Source: Bacteroidota bacterium
GTDB lineage: Bacteria > Bacteroidota > Bacteroidia > Chitinophagales > Saprospiraceae
Assembly (NCBI GenBank): GCA_029561355.1
Contig: JAKQJD010000419.1
Span: 1-41,954, forward strand
Direction: 5' to 3'
Length of the DNA: 41,954 bases
Below are positions 10,701 to 17,752 of this stretch, in pieces (positions within the stretch are counted from its first letter, which is position 1; every line of letters starts with the position of its first letter). The position numbers and the translations under genes were made by a program. The notes under the pieces are model-generated. The model was not told the origin of the DNA, searched no databases, and saw only the letters and a list, made by a program, of their open reading frames with translations.

Positions 10701-12666
10701 TCTCGTCGATATCGCCCGCCACGATGTAGTTGCCGCCGGGCGATTTTTCGAAGATGGTGCGGTAAATCTCAGCAGCGGGGTCATCGAGGTCCAGTTCGTT
10801 TACCCACAGGATGTTGTTGGTGGGGATGTTGTATTTAAAAACGAAGCACTCGATGTTGCCATTCGGTTCGTCGCGGGTCTGGCCCGAACCGATCACGTTG
10901 CCGTCACTGTCAAAACTCATCGCCCGGATGAAGTCGGCAGCGTCCGTTGTAGGATCAAACTCGCGGGTCCAGACGATATTGGCGTCGGGGTCGAGGCGGG
11001 TGATCATGGCATTGTTGCCTTTTCCGCCGCCAATGAGAAAGCCGCCGCCGAGGCTTTGGGGAATTTCCAGCAGGGCATTGCCGCGCTCGTCGGAGAGTGG
11101 AGAGCCATAGGTTTTGAGGTACGACGTATCGCAGCCGCCTGCGCCCGACACGTACATCACAAACAGGTTCTGGCAAATGGTCGCTTCGCAAATGCCGTTA
11201 CTAGCCGTCAGGCAAATGGTTTGCAGGCCCGAATTGGGAAACACCTGGGTAAGATCGGTAGTGCTGCCGACAGTGGAGCCGTTCAGTATCCAGGTGTAAG
11301 TCGAGGCATTTGAACTGGTATTAGTAAAAACAGCGGATTGGCCCGGCAGCAGCAAATTGACATCCATCGTGAAATCCGGCACGACCGGACACACCACCTC
11401 GATGGTGATGCATTGGCGGTCGTAGCAATTCGGGTCGACATTGCCTACTTCCAGACATACTTCATAACTGCCTTCCGTATTGAAGGTAAAACCTGGATTG
11501 GCAAGTGTCGAAAAAGACGTGCCGTTCAGCGTCCAGTTAAAAGTAGTCGCATTCGTGGAAGAATTGATGAAGTTGATGGTCGTGCCCGCGTTGACGGTGC
11601 CCGAACCCGGTGAAAACGAGGCGTTCACGAATAAGGTGCAGGGATCGAGACAGGCTTTCGATTCGAGCAGACTGGAGCGCACGTTTTCAATATGCCAGTG
11701 CATCCGGTCCCTTTGGCCCTGCGTGAATACCGACCAGCAATTAAAGTCGCCGTAGTCCATGTAGTCCTCGATGAGGTCGTTCTGGTCCGTCGCGAAGCCG
11801 CTGTCCGTGTCGGTGGAGCAGGAGTTGACGGGTGTTCCGCAGGGCACTCCCGCCGTACTCTGGTCGGGCGGCGTATCGCACACCCGGTCTCCATCAGCGA
11901 GGCAGTCGTTGTTGGTGCAGCCTCCCTGAAAGGTGTGGTAAAGGCCGAGGTAGTGGCCCATTTCATGGATCTGTACGCCACTGGCGCCTTGCGAACTGCC
12001 GAAGAAATTGGCCTCCATCATGATCCCGTCCTGCGGTTGGCCATGCGAACTGGGAAAGTAGGCATAACCCGCCACGCCGCAGCCGCTGCCATCCGAACAG
12101 ATTTCCCGCACCACCCAGATATTAATATACTGCGTAGGATCCCAGCGGTTGAGATTTTTTACGGTGATGTCGTCCACTTCCAGCACCATGTCGGTCAGCG
12201 GCGACTGGTTGCGGGTGATACCCGAGGTGAGGCTGCCGAGTGTGTCGCGCCGGGCAAGGCAAAACTGTATCCTGGTGTCCACGCCCGTAGCAGGGTCGTA
12301 GTAGCCCACATTGGCATAGGCATCGTTCAGATCCTGGATGCCCTGTATCACCTGGGCATCCGAAATGTTCTCCGCGCCGTTGTTGTGGATGATGTGAACG
12401 ACCACGGGCAGCACGTACATCGCCTGCATTGCTTCCGCTTTGGGTTGCTCTTTTTGCAGGTGCTCGTATAGCGCCTGCTCTACCTTTTCATGCTGCCGGC
12501 GCAAGGACGGGTTTTGCCGGAGGGCTGCCTCCCACACGACTTCCTGGGCGCAGAAACCATGTTCGCTCCTTGCCGGTCCCGGCAACACCTGCTGTTGCGA
12601 AAAAAGCGGTGACAACGTTGCGAAGAAGCAGGCGCAAAAGGCAAGAAGGCGTACAGGTCTTTTCAT
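7768..12666 (-). CDS. Giant secreted M43 (pappalysin-type) metalloprotease with T9SS type B tail
   Basis: 1632 residues. The start is the ATG at 12666 (MKRPVRLLAFCACFFATLSP), which gives a clean signal peptide; the longer open frame upstream is non-coding repeat sequence. The zinc protease domain covers about residues 85-325, with HEMGHYLGLYH (zinc ligands H234, H238, H244) and CDTPPDQ, typical of M43/PAPP-A. Then two PKD domains (about 330-500), a region of Trp-rich propeller-like repeats (GGGFLIGGGKGNNAMITRLD, about 510-880), a CARDB-like domain, Ig-like adhesive repeats, and a gliding-associated CHU_C/type B sorting domain at the end (VPNVFSPNDDGKNDEFRVYP...DRWGNMLF). Expected to be exported by T9SS and anchored at the surface. 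Convergent with the fucosidase operon, 45 bp apart. Confidence 0.93.
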   Translation of the reverse strand: MKRPVRLLAFCACFFATLSPLFSQQQVLPGPARSEHGFCAQEVVWEAALRQNPSLRRQHEKVEQALYEHLQKEQPKAEAMQAMYVLPVVVHIIHNNGAENISDAQVIQGIQDLNDAYANVGYYDPATGVDTRIQFCLARRDTLGSLTSGITRNQSPLTDMVLEVDDITVKNLNRWDPTQYINIWVVREICSDGSGCGVAGYAYFPSSHGQPQDGIMMEANFFGSSQGASGVQIHEMGHYLGLYHTFQGGCTNNDCLADGDRVCDTPPDQSTAGVPCGTPVNSCSTDTDSGFATDQNDLIEDYMDYGDFNCWSVFTQGQRDRMHWHIENVRSSLLESKACLDPCTLFVNASFSPGSGTVNAGTTINFINSSTNATTFNWTLNGTSFSTLANPGFTFNTEGSYEVCLEVGNVDPNCYDRQCITIEVVCPVVPDFTMDVNLLLPGQSAVFTNTSSNASTYTWILNGSTVGSTTDLTQVFPNSGLQTICLTASNGICEATICQNLFVMYVSGAGGCDTSYLKTYGSPLSDERGNALLEIPQSLGGGFLIGGGKGNNAMITRLDPDANIVWTREFDPTTDAADFIRAMSFDSDGNVIGSGQTRDEPNGNIECFVFKYNIPTNNILWVNELDLDDPAAEIYRTIFEKSPGGNYIVAGDIDENPGLGNSNSNGFLLEVNRNTGANVWQRNFTLGNAESFQKALLHNGAIYTTGRYNFDATGTARWRPGITKLDLNGTQQWSRLYLRPVTNTTTARLSSTDIVADNGLVVLGYGDLSGISTTNVSLFLFKADNDGNLLWAMDYDIPGASSEVSTRLISVSDGYVCLGYYTAGSQDVFIFKTDKQGQLLWSKSYGNTSTEDAFDLLNTGEQIYFTGKTKAPTPGATFDVFLANIADDGTVSAFDSCNLFTNLNITTHSIDNPYSGQHNLTLLNQDWGQFLSDKPISTSVIQSTTVCFQACIDSCAVMANAQFMAADAACHGDSIEVNLTACNQGIFDLPAGTPVSFYLGDPTSTSTAVLIATLPLPHALPRDSCSTFSFIIAAPSNTLVFVVLNDDGTMPLPFSFDNFHAEAGECDYTNNIGNFIYQPIAPPVPDLGPDVFMCQNGVTVLDAGSGFATYYWQDGSTEQTLTAFGPGIFGVTVTDACGGQQTDEVQVTVDSTAVLDLGPDLTLCEGNSVSLSVPGYVTYQWTPHDFLSCADCPNPTATPAANIVYNLVATTAEGCIGVSSVRFILAETSESFAAVQICAGDTALLFGGLPVTTSGTFQQIFTAQNGCDSTAHVTVEVLRSEYEEMEFTTCTGEPVTFGGQTIQPGETVTFAYQNAVGCDSVIVASLTLLVTPPPTFLDVTLCPGDSLMYLTEALFPGDMRTYTFPAENGCDSVVHLAVTVYPAIDFELSASDTICAGIPEGQIELDISAGDAPLTSSLDGSAFSGAELYEDLFAGAHTVQVKDVHGCLSSKSVDIQTFTPLVIAAEEYVLPCTEPSVTLRPVVLSHTGPVSWQWPGGWNKPWFNAEQAGEFTVRVSDNCATQDRNIQVEWGDDVPAALFYVPNVFSPNDDGKNDEFRVYPAKETEILAFELSVFDRWGNMLFMTTKPEAGWSGILGGEKMDPGVMVWYLKADVGICGRVVGVLMKGDVTVVR

Positions 12667-12866
12667 GGATATGGGTGTTTTTTTTGCAAAGAGCGGGATA
12701 AAGGCAAATTTATCAACCTTCGGGGCATTCCGGTCGTCTTTGGATAAAACAAAACTGCTTGGATTGGCAATGAGATTAGTTTGGAGGGGGATTCGATGCT
12801 TTTGGGGGAGGAGAAAATTGTTGGAGAGGATAGTTGGATTGCCTTCGAAGGGAATCTTAATGCATT

Positions 12867-12896
12867 CAAATGCAATTTGGCTCCACTGGATAGTTT
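12867..12896 (+). repeat. Direct repeat, left copy (partner at 21916-21945)
   Basis: A 30-bp stretch starting CAAATGCAAT and ending CACTGGATAGTTT is found again, with one mismatch, at 21916-21945 in the same orientation. The two copies bracket about 9 kb that includes the whole cassette-like region and one T9SS gene. Confidence 0.7.
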
Positions 12897-12931
12897 TTGC
12901 CACGTCAGGTCATCTATCCCCTCCCACAATT

Positions 12932-13204
12932 CAAGCGCAGCGCCGCCGAAGCGTCTCCGACCTGCGGCCAACCTACAGCATAGCCATGCGTTAATTTTTG
13001 TAACAAAATCATCATGAAATTGCTTCCCAATCAAGAATACACTGTCTGTATCTTTGTACTAACTCGGAGTCAAAAGATTCCCCTTCCTCCAGCGTTTTTG
13101 TATGATGTAGATTCAAAATCGTGCTGTACGTTTGCATCAGGTCGGAGACACTGATGTGGCGCCGGACTACTTTAGCCGGAGGGATGGTGACCTGACAAGG
13201 CTAA
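12932..13204 (+). repeat. Cassette-boundary repeat, copy R1
   Basis: Longest well-preserved copy with an intact inner ORF. It begins with GCGCAGCGCCGCCGAAGCG, runs through AACAAAATCATCATGAAATT and TTTGTACTAACTCGGAGTCA, then ATCGTGCTGTACGTTTGC and CAGGTCGGAGACACTGATG, and ends ACCTGACAAGGCTAA. CATCAGGT near the middle and ACCTGA(C/T) at the right end are inverted, so the right third can fold. The first motif is an inverted version of the CAGGTCGGAGAC...GCGGCGC motif. Other copies: 15541-15864, 16265-16354, 16955-17133, and a degraded one at 18432-18473. Confidence 0.85.
13012..13137 (-). CDS. Small conserved ORF inside the boundary repeat (41 aa)
   Basis: ATG at 13137, stop at 13012-13014. 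The product starts MQTYSTILNLHHTKTLEEG and ends ESFDSELVQRYRQCILDWEA-IS. It lies antisense to the cassette genes. In copy R2 the same frame is present with mostly synonymous or conservative changes in its second half (RYRQCILDWEA against RCRQYVLEWEA), but one extra T in a poly-T run (15611-15737) breaks it. In R4 it is further decayed with stops. The change pattern hints at past coding constraint. There is no recognised family and no visible signal or membrane segment. It could also be chance open frame in a structured repeat. Confidence 0.4.
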   Translation of the reverse strand: MQTYSTILNLHHTKTLEEGESFDSELVQRYRQCILDWEAIS

Positions 13205-13300
13205 GGCACTCGATATTCAGGCGAGGCCATTGATACATTATCATTATTTGAAACAAAAGATACGTTAGCCAAATATGGTTTGCAAATTTTGAATTATTAA
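13205..13300 (+). pseudogene. Gene fragment, possible HEPN-domain C-terminus
   Basis: Directly after the end of repeat R1 an open frame without a start codon reads GTRYSGEAIDTLSLFETKD then TLAKYGLQILNY and stops at 13298-13300. The pattern RY...F-E-x-KD-x-L-x-x-x-x-x-x-ILNY resembles the last helix of HEPN-domain proteins. The frame is closed by a TAA at the repeat junction, so this looks like the 3' end of a gene truncated at the repeat. The HEPN identity is a guess from about 30 residues. Confidence 0.3.
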
Positions 13301-13360
13301 AAAGAAAACCTGCTCGAATATCCTGTAGATATCCATAGCGAGCAAATAGTGAATAAAATT

Positions 13361-14326
13361 ATGGAAGCAACATATCAGGACGAACCGGAAGGTGCAATGA
13401 AACGATTGAAAAAGTGGAAAACTTTTTTAATGATTGCATTATTATTGACAATTCTTTTCAAATTCATCTTTGTTATCCTGGGTATTGATGCAGATTTCGT
13501 AAATGTTCGCGTTGGTAAGATTAATTGTATTTTTCCCGAACAATTTGTTCAAGGGAAACCAGGTATAGTTCGAGCAAACATCCATTATAAGGGCGGTGAT
13601 TTTGATTTGCATAATTCGGAAAATGAAGCGATTTATTTTGATTCAATAAGAGTTGGAGAGGCAATGAGAATAGAGATGATTGAAATCGACAATTTGGAAT
13701 CTTCCGGTTTCATTATCAAGTCTATTGGAAATGCCGAGCAAGTCATTGACACAAGTGATTATATCGGTGGAAATTGGGAGTGGCTAATTACTCCTACAAA
13801 GTCAGGAAATTTCAAACTTGGAATCAAATCTTCTGTGCTTATTACAACAAATCAGGGTGCCAAATATATTGACTACCCTATCATTCCTTATTCTGTTCAT
13901 GTTGAAGCAAGGTTTTGGTATGAATTTTCTGAATTTATCAAAGAATACTGGCTCCTTATTTTATTAATTTTGGCATTTATTATATGGTTTCAATATTTTA
14001 GAGTCAATAAATCGAAATTAAAAAACAAATATTCTGCAATTTCTTTGACTGAAATACGAGATTTTGAAAAAAATCTAACCAAAATGATAGAAGCAGGGGA
14101 CATAAAAACAGCACTGGATTTATCGGAAAGTTTACTGAGCAGATGTAATTCAAGCACGTTATTAAATAATGTTATTCTCCTGAAGTCGAATTTTAGTCAG
14201 TATAAATCTAGTTTCAATATGAATTTGATTGACTATAATGAGTACAATAGAAATGAGGCAAAAACATCAGAAGGGCTTCTCGAATTAAAAGACAATATTA
14301 AGTCGATAATAAAAGTAATTAATTAA
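13361..14326 (+). CDS. Two-TM membrane protein with C-terminal EAD11-like domain
   Basis: 321 residues if started at the ATG at 13361; a GTG at 13349 is possible, and an ATG at 13397 would begin MKRLKKWKTF. TM1 covers about residues 20-42 (FLMIALLLTILFKFIFVIL). An extracytoplasmic beta-rich domain of about 150 residues follows, then TM2 (WLLILLILAFIIWFQYF, about 197-213). The cytoplasmic tail (about 228-321) has the helical pattern MIEAGDIKTALDLSESLL, NNVILLKSNFSQYK, MNLIDYNEYNRNEAKTSEGL and LELKDNI. That pattern resembles effector-associated domain 11 (EAD11), an adaptor found in Bacteroidota and cyanobacterial conflict systems. It would then be a membrane sensor or anchor recruiting an EAD-bearing effector, but no partner is adjacent. 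Strongly AT-rich compared with the flanking T9SS genes, suggesting transfer. Confidence 0.7.
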   Translation: MEATYQDEPEGAMKRLKKWKTFLMIALLLTILFKFIFVILGIDADFVNVRVGKINCIFPEQFVQGKPGIVRANIHYKGGDFDLHNSENEAIYFDSIRVGEAMRIEMIEIDNLESSGFIIKSIGNAEQVIDTSDYIGGNWEWLITPTKSGNFKLGIKSSVLITTNQGAKYIDYPIIPYSVHVEARFWYEFSEFIKEYWLLILLILAFIIWFQYFRVNKSKLKNKYSAISLTEIRDFEKNLTKMIEAGDIKTALDLSESLLSRCNSSTLLNNVILLKSNFSQYKSSFNMNLIDYNEYNRNEAKTSEGLLELKDNIKSIIKVIN

Positions 14327-14606
14327 AGGAATTGCCTCTCATTATAAAGCATTGAAACCCTGCCTCGGCAACTGTTCGCCAGCAATCACGCTGATTAATC
14401 CCGATTGAATCACATTACACCAATATCAAAGCGAACAGTATAAATGTTTTCACGCCAACATATTCCCCTACCCCAAGCGCAGCGCCGCCGCAGTGCCTCC
14501 CATCCTATGCGTAAACTTAAGGAAATTGACTTCTAAAAATGCTGGTAAGTTTGTTGGACAGTTTCAAGATTACATCATAAACTTAACACAGTTCTTCCCT
14601 AAAGTT

Positions 14607-15316
14607 AACGGCATTGGCCTTGCGCCGGCAGAGGACGCCTTCCAATCTCAACTGAATTCCTAGATCCCTCAAACGCCCAAAACCAGCCCGCCACTTTTTT
14701 CTTCCAGCATCGTCTCACCAGTCACTACTCACCGCAGGTTCCATGTTCGTCTGCACAGGCTTTTTACACGTTGCAACGGTTCCTATGTTCGTCTGTATAG
14801 CGACTTTACACGTTGCATTGGTTCCTATGTTCGTCTGTAAAATGATTTTACACGTTGCTTTGGTTCCTTTGTTCGTCTGTAAAATGACTTTACACGTTGC
14901 TTTGGTTCCTATGTTCGTCTGTAAAATGATTTTACTCGTCTGTAAAATGACTTTACACGTTGCTTTGGTTCCTATGTTCGTCTGTAAAATGATTTTACAC
15001 GTCTGTAAAATGACTTTACACGTTGCTTTGGTTCCTTTGTTCGTCTGTAAAATGATTTTACTCGTCTGTAAAATCATTTTACACGTTGTAACAGATCATG
15101 AATTCGTCTGTAAAACGCCTGTCCACGTTGCAGTACTGACCACTTCAACGTTTAAAATGCCTGTACTCCTTGCCGTAGTCACTCCAGTGACGAACATGGA
15201 AGCCATGCTCTTGAAGGGCTACCTAAAGCCGTCGCCTGGATTCCGATCAAAAGCAGCTCGACGGCTTTGCATCCTGAAAAAACGACAACTCCCGCCGGCG
15301 CTAGGCCAATGCCGTT
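14607..15316. repeat. Inverted repeat pair enclosing the minisatellite
   Basis: 14607-14629 (AACGGCATTGGCCTTGCGCC then GGC) is the reverse complement of 15294-15316 with one mismatch, and weaker similarity extends on both sides. A third, looser copy (CCTAAAGTCAACAACATTAG) lies near 15503. The enclosed 0.7 kb contains the 21-bp tandem array, so the whole could be a non-autonomous mobile unit. No transposase is present. Confidence 0.6.
14741..15140 (+). repeat. 21/42-bp tandem repeat (minisatellite)
   Basis: About eight 42-bp units built from two 21-bp halves, one CGTCTGTAAAATGATTTTAC-A and one CGTTGCTTTGGTTCCTATGT-T. Several units have an extra copy of the first half. The first half contains the palindrome TGTAAAATGATTTTACA. 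Because 21 and 42 are multiples of three, both strands stay open. The plus frame repeats MFVCKMILHVALVP, the minus frame GTKATCKVILQTNI. Outer units are more diverged than inner ones, as expected for a slippage-grown array. Confidence 0.85.
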
Positions 15317-15354
15317 GACCTAAAGGCGGATGCTGGATTTATCCACGGCGCATT

Positions 15355-15472
15355 CCCCCGACCCCTAAAGGGGAGTGCCTTGTGGTGAACGAGGAATAAG
15401 TACACATAGCAGGATTAGAAAAAGTGCAGATTTCCCATTCCTTGCGATGCTCTCCCCTTTAGGGGTCGGGGG
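15355..15472. repeat. 21-bp perfect inverted repeat pair
   Basis: 15355-15375 (CCCCCGACCCCTAAAGGGGA-G) is an exact reverse complement of 15452-15472. Each arm also contains the palindrome CCCCTAAAGGGG. The 76-bp interior has no gene. Related CACGGCG flanks occur outside both arms. Confidence 0.8.
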
Positions 15473-15540
15473 TTGCTCCACGGCGTTTTCCCCAACCCTG
15501 ACCCTAAAGTCAACAACATTAGGCGCAAGGCTGTCTCTCC

Positions 15541-15864
15541 CTTAACCCGAGTGGCGCCGGCGCGCGGCCAACATACAGCATAGCCGTGCGTTACTTTTGC
15601 AACAAAATCATCATAAAATTGCTTCCCACTCAAGGACATATTGTCTGCACCTTTGTACTAACTCGGAGTCAAAAGACATCCCTTCCTCCGGCGTTTTTTG
15701 TATGATGCAGATTCAAAATCGTGCTGTACGTTTGCATCAGGTCGGAGACACTGATGCGGCGCTGGACTGAGATGACCGGAAGGCTGGCTACCAGATAAGG
15801 CGAAACACTGATGCGGCGCTGGGCTAAACTAACCGGCAGGCTGACAACCTGACGAGGCAAAAAA
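15541..15864 (+). repeat. Cassette-boundary repeat, copy R2 with internal duplication
   Basis: Same order of motifs as R1 (CAACATACAGCATAGCC, TTTGTACTAACTCGGAGTCA, ATCGTGCTGTACGTTTGC, GGTCGGAGACACTGATGCGG). The right third is present twice, each round running from ACACTGATGCGGCGCTGG to an end of ATAAGGCGAA or CTGACGAGGCAAAA. It ends 12 nt before the start of the next gene. The inner minus-strand ORF copy (15611-15737) is frameshifted by one extra T. Confidence 0.85.
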
Positions 15865-15875
15865 TCAAATTTACA

Positions 15876-16262
15876 ATGAAATTAAAAGAAATTCAAGTAC
15901 CCCTAAACATTGACCCCGGCGCAACCATGCCCGAAATCAAAGCTGATGAAAATAAATTGGAGGTTTCTTTTGATCTGCTAGATTCAGATAACAGAGGCAG
16001 ATTATACTTCAAATCAGTGCTGCAATTTACATTTGGATACCCGAACGAAGAAGCAATTTCAGGGCACAGGTACTATAAATTAGGGCTATTACCTTTTAAA
16101 TTTGTAGAGGTCCAAGACTCGGAAGTTATCTCAAATATAATCAAGGCAAATAGGGTTCACCCTAACCATAAAGATGAGCAGTTTAAAGAATGGAAGCATT
16201 TTGTATTTCCATTTCATGACACAACACTAGAGGTAGTTGCTAAATTTTATGAATTTGAGTAA
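15876..16262 (+). CDS. Small hypothetical cassette protein
   Basis: 128 residues, soluble, no signal peptide or membrane segment. Notable stretches are FTFGYPNEEAISGHRYYKLG, VHPNHKDEQFKEWKHFVFPF and HDTTLEVVAKFYEFE. I do not recognise a family; single-domain proteins of this kind are common in cassette arrays. It starts 12 nt after repeat R2, and repeat R3 begins 2-3 nt after its stop codon, so the gene fills the whole space between two repeats. Confidence 0.75.
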   Translation: MKLKEIQVPLNIDPGATMPEIKADENKLEVSFDLLDSDNRGRLYFKSVLQFTFGYPNEEAISGHRYYKLGLLPFKFVEVQDSEVISNIIKANRVHPNHKDEQFKEWKHFVFPFHDTTLEVVAKFYEFE

Positions 16263-16264
16263 TC

Positions 16265-16354
16265 AAATCGCACTGTACGTTTGCTTCAGGTCAGAGACAC
16301 TGATGCGGCGCAGGACTGAGATGACCGGAAGGCTGCCTACCTGACGAGGCTAAA
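16265..16354 (+). repeat. Cassette-boundary repeat, copy R3 (right part only)
   Basis: Contains CTGTACGTTTGC, CAGGTCAGAGACACTGATGC, GATGACCGGAAGGCTG and the end CTACCTGACGAGGCTAAA. It lacks the left part that holds most of the small ORF. It begins immediately after the stop of the preceding gene. A 79-nt leader to the next gene contains AATTGCTTCCT and CGAGC...AATAAAATT, the latter also seen just before the gene at 13361. Confidence 0.85.
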
Positions 16355-16433
16355 TAATTAACGCCCATCAATTGCTTCCTAAGCGTCGCACATTCAGAAA
16401 TCGTAACGAGCGGCATAAATAAAATTGACGAAA

Positions 16434-16952
16434 ATGAACGAAAATTCAAATTCTCTTAATCAAGAAGTTGTAAAAGGAGAAATATCTGCAAAGTACACGG
16501 CAATCCATGCCTATGATAAGATTATTTGGCAGGTCAGAACAGGCTTCTTAACGCTCGTTTTTGGAGGGTGGGCATTCATAATAAAAGGAGCAGTAGAAAA
16601 TGGCATGCCCATTAATGCAATTAAATTTTATATATTAATGATGGTATTTTTATCTTTAATACTTGCACTATGCGGCTATTTGGTAGATAAAAATTACGTC
16701 AGGAGAAAATACAGGGTTGTGAATTCACTGACGAGACTAATTGCAATTTATTCCCCGAATTCTGAAAATGAATTCACGAAAGAGTTAAAAGACGAAATAA
16801 AATTGCATTTAGGTATAGTTGGAGAATCTGGAAATAGTAATTATTTAGGCGATGGATATGATGAAGAAATTGATGTTTCTAATATAATTTATCTTTCGGT
16901 TGGGGCTGGATGTATTGCATTACTTTCTATAATAATTTGGGAAAATTACTAA
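16434..16952 (+). CDS. Three-TM membrane protein of unknown function
   Basis: 172 residues from the ATG at 16434; the frame also has a TTG at 16425. Two hydrophobic segments lie close together (TGFLTLVFGGWAFIIKG and FYILMMVFLSLILALCGYLV), followed by a basic region (KNYVRRKYRVVNSLTRLI), an acidic soluble loop, and a third segment at the C-terminus (IIYLSVGAGCIALLSIIIW). The layout resembles small membrane proteins of conflict loci, but I cannot assign a family. Low GC. Repeat R4 begins 2-3 nt after the stop, so this is another one-gene cassette. Confidence 0.75.
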   Translation: MNENSNSLNQEVVKGEISAKYTAIHAYDKIIWQVRTGFLTLVFGGWAFIIKGAVENGMPINAIKFYILMMVFLSLILALCGYLVDKNYVRRKYRVVNSLTRLIAIYSPNSENEFTKELKDEIKLHLGIVGESGNSNYLGDGYDEEIDVSNIIYLSVGAGCIALLSIIIWENY

Positions 16953-16954
16953 TA

Positions 16955-17133
16955 CCCACTCTAGGACATATTATCTGCATCTTTGTACTGACCTAGGTAA
17001 AAGATATCCCTTGCTCCGGCAATATTGATACGATGCAGATTCAAAATCGTGCTGTACGTTTGCATCAGGCCAGAGGCACTGATGCGGCGCCGGATTAAGT
17101 TGGCTGGAAGGCTGGCTACCTGATGAGGCTAAA
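16955..17133 (+). repeat. Cassette-boundary repeat, copy R4
   Basis: Almost full-length: CCCACTCTAGGACATATT, TTTGTACTGACC, AATCGTGCTGTACGTTTGCA, CACTGATGCGGCGCCGG and the end ACCTGATGAGGCTAAAA. CATCAGG and CCTGATG are inverted within it. The small minus-strand ORF is decayed: VQRCR and YVLEW are still readable but separated by a stop. It fills the gap between the upstream stop and the next start (11 nt). Confidence 0.88.
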
Positions 17134-17144
17134 AAAAATAAACC

Positions 17145-17690
17145 ATGAAAAAAGTAATCGCAGCAATCAATATGACGCTCGACGGGTTTTGTGACCACAC
17201 CTCGGGTGTCCCCGACGAAGAAGTACATCGACATTACGCTGACCTGCTGAGAAGCGCCGGCACCGTTTTATATGGCAGGATAACCTACCAGTTGATGGAG
17301 TATTGGCGAACCGTGCTGGAAAATCCTACAGGCGATAAAGCAATGGACGACTTTGCAGTCGCAATAGACAACACGCCAAAAATTGTTTTTTCCCGCACAC
17401 TGAAAGAGGTAGACTGGAAAAGTGCGAAATTGGCAAGTCAGGACCTTGAGAAAGAAGTGTTGGAACTCAAACAACAACCGGGTAAAGACGTTTTTGTGTG
17501 CAGTCCGAGTTTGATCGTGGCTTTGACGAAACTTGATTTAATAGACGAATATCAACTTTGTGTTCATCCTGTTATCGCAGGAAGTGGTTTGCCGTTATTT
17601 AAAAACATCAGCGAAAAAATCACGCTTGAACTCATCAAGACCAAAACGTTTGGCGGTGGTGCCGTTATTCTTTATTATAAACGGGCATGA
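17145..17690 (+). CDS. RibD C-terminal / dihydrofolate reductase-fold protein
   Basis: 181 residues, cytoplasmic. The fold is shown by MKKVIAAINMTLDGFCDH at the N-terminus, TVLYGRITYQLMEYW, KIVFSRTLKEVDWKSAKL, DVFVCSPSLIVALTKLDLID and HPVIAGSGLPLFKNI, typical of the RibD_C/YyaP-type DHFR-like NADPH oxidoreductases. It keeps the family length. The physiological substrate of this subgroup is usually unknown. It sits 11 nt after repeat R4 and is followed 62 nt later by a DinB-like gene with no repeat between them, so the two probably form one cassette. Confidence 0.9.
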   Translation: MKKVIAAINMTLDGFCDHTSGVPDEEVHRHYADLLRSAGTVLYGRITYQLMEYWRTVLENPTGDKAMDDFAVAIDNTPKIVFSRTLKEVDWKSAKLASQDLEKEVLELKQQPGKDVFVCSPSLIVALTKLDLIDEYQLCVHPVIAGSGLPLFKNISEKITLELIKTKTFGGGAVILYYKRA

Positions 17691-17752
17691 GAAAAAAAGA
17701 CCTATTGCCGAAGCATATCTAAATGCCCCATGAAACCAAAAAACAAACAAAA

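Larger units (their letters stand above)
14327..15540. other. Gene-poor, repeat-dense intergenic stretch
   Basis: No convincing gene. It holds a fragment of the boundary repeat motif (AAGCGCAGCGCCGCCGCAG at about 14474), a long inverted repeat (14607-14629 with 15294-15316), a 21/42-bp minisatellite (about 14741-15140), and a 21-bp inverted repeat pair at 15355 and 15452. The two long open frames over the minisatellite, one on each strand, are products of the 21-bp periodicity. Confidence 0.7.

Noticed and set aside
13049..13056. TATCTTTG in repeat R1 as a promoter for the EAD11-like gene
   Set aside because: The other copies have CACCTTTG or CATCTTTG at this position, and it is about 300 nt from the gene and inside the antisense small ORF.
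14741..15140. Regular repeats suggesting a CRISPR array
   Set aside because: The units are contiguous or nearly so, the 'spacers' are themselves repeated halves, unit length is a multiple of 21, and no cas gene is in the window.
14715..15318. Repeat proteins on either strand of the minisatellite
   Set aside because: Both frames are open only because the unit is a multiple of three, there is no signal peptide or flanking coding sequence, and the composition is unlike a folded repeat protein.
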